Assembly: GCF_000526315.1 (NCBI RefSeq) | Contig: NZ_JAFV01000001.1 | Span: 1,364,001-1,428,000 of the forward strand | Length of the DNA: 64,000 nt | From: Methylopila sp. 73B | Lineage (GTDB): Bacteria > Pseudomonadota > Alphaproteobacteria > Rhizobiales > Methylopilaceae | Reading direction: 5' to 3' | Part shown: piece by piece, positions 62,059 through 64,000 of the stretch | Layout of the letters: each line of letters begins with the position of its first letter | Position numbering within the stretch: the first letter of the stretch is position 1 | Notes under the pieces: model-generated | The model's database searches: none | The model's input: the letters and a program-made list of their open reading frames with translations, nothing else | What the model was told of the DNA's origin: nothing | Translations under genes and position numbers: made by a program

Positions 62059-62436
62059 ATGTCGAGCACCATGGAACAGTACGAGCAACGCACCGGCGGG
62101 GAATTCGCGACCGCGATCGACCTCGCTCACCTTTCCCGCCAGACCCTTGGCGACCGGACCCTCGAGCGCGAGGTCCTTGAGCTTTTCCGCCGTCAGGCGC
62201 GCATCCTCCTCTTCCGTTTCGAAGCGGTGACCTGCCCGTCCGAGCGCGCCCAGATCGCGCACACGCTGAAGGGCTCGGCCCGCGGCGTCGGCGCCGGTCG
62301 CGTGGCCTATGCGGCCGACGAGCTTGAGCGCGCGGCGAACGCCGGCGAGCCGACCGGCAAGGCTCTCGCCGAAGTCGCCGAGTCCGTCGCAGAGGCCACC
62401 TCCGCGATCGAACTGCGCTTCGGTTTCGACCGCTGA
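62059..62436 (+). CDS. Hpt-domain phosphotransfer protein
   Basis: 125 residues. The Hpt four-helix fold is shown by RAQIAHTLKGSARGVGAGRVAYAADELERAA, with the phospho-acceptor His68. Leading residues MSSTMEQYEQRTGG may form a short tail. It would shuttle phosphate between a hybrid kinase and a response regulator; neither lies in the window. The nearby SixA-like phosphatase could be its antagonist. ATG 62059. Confidence 0.88.
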   Translation: MSSTMEQYEQRTGGEFATAIDLAHLSRQTLGDRTLEREVLELFRRQARILLFRFEAVTCPSERAQIAHTLKGSARGVGAGRVAYAADELERAANAGEPTGKALAEVAESVAEATSAIELRFGFDR

Positions 62437-62458
62437 ACCTTCAGGCTTCGAACGTTTT

Positions 62459-62479
62459 GGCCGGCTGGATCAGCCGGCC
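62459..62479 (+). terminator. Hairpin after hpt, weak terminator candidate
   Basis: A perfect 8-bp stem GGCCGGCT-GGATC-AGCCGGCC lies 22 bp after the hpt stop. No T-run follows on the plus strand, so it may be a Rho-assisted stop or a folding block rather than an intrinsic terminator. Confidence 0.4.
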
Positions 62480-62609
62480 GCGATCCGACCGCGTGACGAC
62501 GGCGGCCGCCCGTCGTCTGGCGCGTGGATGCGAAACGCTCTAAACAGCCCGCCGAAGGATCGGCCGCGGCACGGCGGACCGGTCCGTCTGTGCAAGAGGC
62601 GGCGCGGCG

Positions 62610-62930
62610 ATGGCCCAGATCACCTTCATCGATCATGACGGCGGCGAACGCACGGTCGAGGCCCGAGAGGGCCAGACCGTGATGGAGGTCGCCATCGCGA
62701 ACGACGTCCCCGGCATTGAGGCCGAGTGCGGCGGCGGATGCTCCTGCGCGACCTGCCACGTCTACGTGGACGAGGCCTGGAGCGAAGTGGTCGGCGGTCC
62801 GACCCCGATGGAGGAGGACATGCTGGACTTCGCCTTCGACGTCCGGCCGTCCAGCCGCCTCTCCTGCCAGATCAAGATCACGCCGGCGCTCGACGGCCTC
62901 AAGGTGACGACGCCGCAGCGTCAGGGCTGA
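62610..62930 (+). CDS. 2Fe-2S ferredoxin (adrenodoxin/putidaredoxin type)
   Basis: 106 residues. The cluster ligands are Cys40, Cys46, Cys49 and Cys86 ([13 protein letters not shown] ... RLSCQI). A fifth Cys at 44 is also common in this group. [22 protein letters not shown] is typical of adrenodoxin-type ferredoxins used in Fe-S assembly or by P450s. The next gene encodes a probable ferredoxin reductase. ATG 62610 begins [12 protein letters not shown]. Confidence 0.93.
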   Translation: MAQITFIDHDGGERTVEAREGQTVMEVAIANDVPGIEAECGGGCSCATCHVYVDEAWSEVVGGPTPMEEDMLDFAFDVRPSSRLSCQIKITPALDGLKVTTPQRQG

Positions 62931-62976
62931 CGCCGTTCGGCCGCCGGTCCTTTTCCCGCGCCCGCGCCTCCGCTAG

Positions 62977-64000
<1,024 letters not shown>

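Overview
The window looks like chromosome of a GC-rich alphaproteobacterium of the Hyphomicrobiales (Rhizobiales). Evidence: the tig-clpP-clpX-lon order, an NAD(P)HX-repair gene next to glnB-glnA, the ntrY-ntrX-dat-hfq-hflX block, IalB and YcjX/YcjF homologues, and many palindromic intergenic repeats of the kind common in this order. A MoxG/XoxG-like cytochrome cL hints at methylotrophy. No methanol dehydrogenase lies in the window, and I cannot name a genus.

Left part (1-10.8 kb): the proteostasis cluster tig, clpP, clpX and lon runs on the minus strand. It is interrupted between clpX and lon by two tandem exported FAD oxidoreductases on the plus strand and an apparently intact IS630-type element with a frameshifted transposase. 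Then (10.7-20.7 kb) come tRNA-Leu(UAG), the NAD(P)HX repair gene, glnB-glnA behind a good sigma-54 promoter, the cytochrome cL-like gene, a three-gene operon (acyltransferase, GMC oxidoreductase, small Tat protein) and a PhoX-type phosphatase.

Middle (20.7-46.3 kb): a 0.9-kb gene-poor stretch with a paired palindromic repeat leads to hflX, hfq, dat, ntrX and ntrY on the minus strand. Diverging from ntrY is a methionine/one-carbon cluster: an ArsR-methyltransferase regulator with a perfect operator over its own start codon, metF, a small coiled-coil protein and metH. metH is split into two polypeptides exactly between its homocysteine and folate domains, with a REPIN-like repeat pair in the gap. 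Next are a GNAT protein, murI, a peptide transporter (binding protein and two permeases, no ATPases, again with repeats between genes), ettA, a Phd/PIN toxin-antitoxin pair translationally overlapping tam and a MOSC protein, and pgi.

Right part (46.5-64 kb): an RhlE-type helicase, two paralogous secreted esterases, an aldo/keto reductase, tRNA-Leu(UAA), a small DUF1127-like protein, gpt, a CinA/MoaB-like protein, a VOC protein, sfsA, an IalB-family protein, a MoxR ATPase, a DEDDh exonuclease, aroC, a GFA-family protein, the sixA-ycjX-ycjF operon, an Hpt protein, and a ferredoxin followed by a ferredoxin-NADP reductase cut by the window edge.

Most genes are housekeeping. The points most worth following up are the split metH with its repeat pair, the insertion between clpX and lon, the ArsR-methyltransferase operator, the GMC/Tat hitch-hiker operon beside cytochrome cL, and two candidate small transcripts or micro-ORFs (20908-20943 and about 58094-58202).
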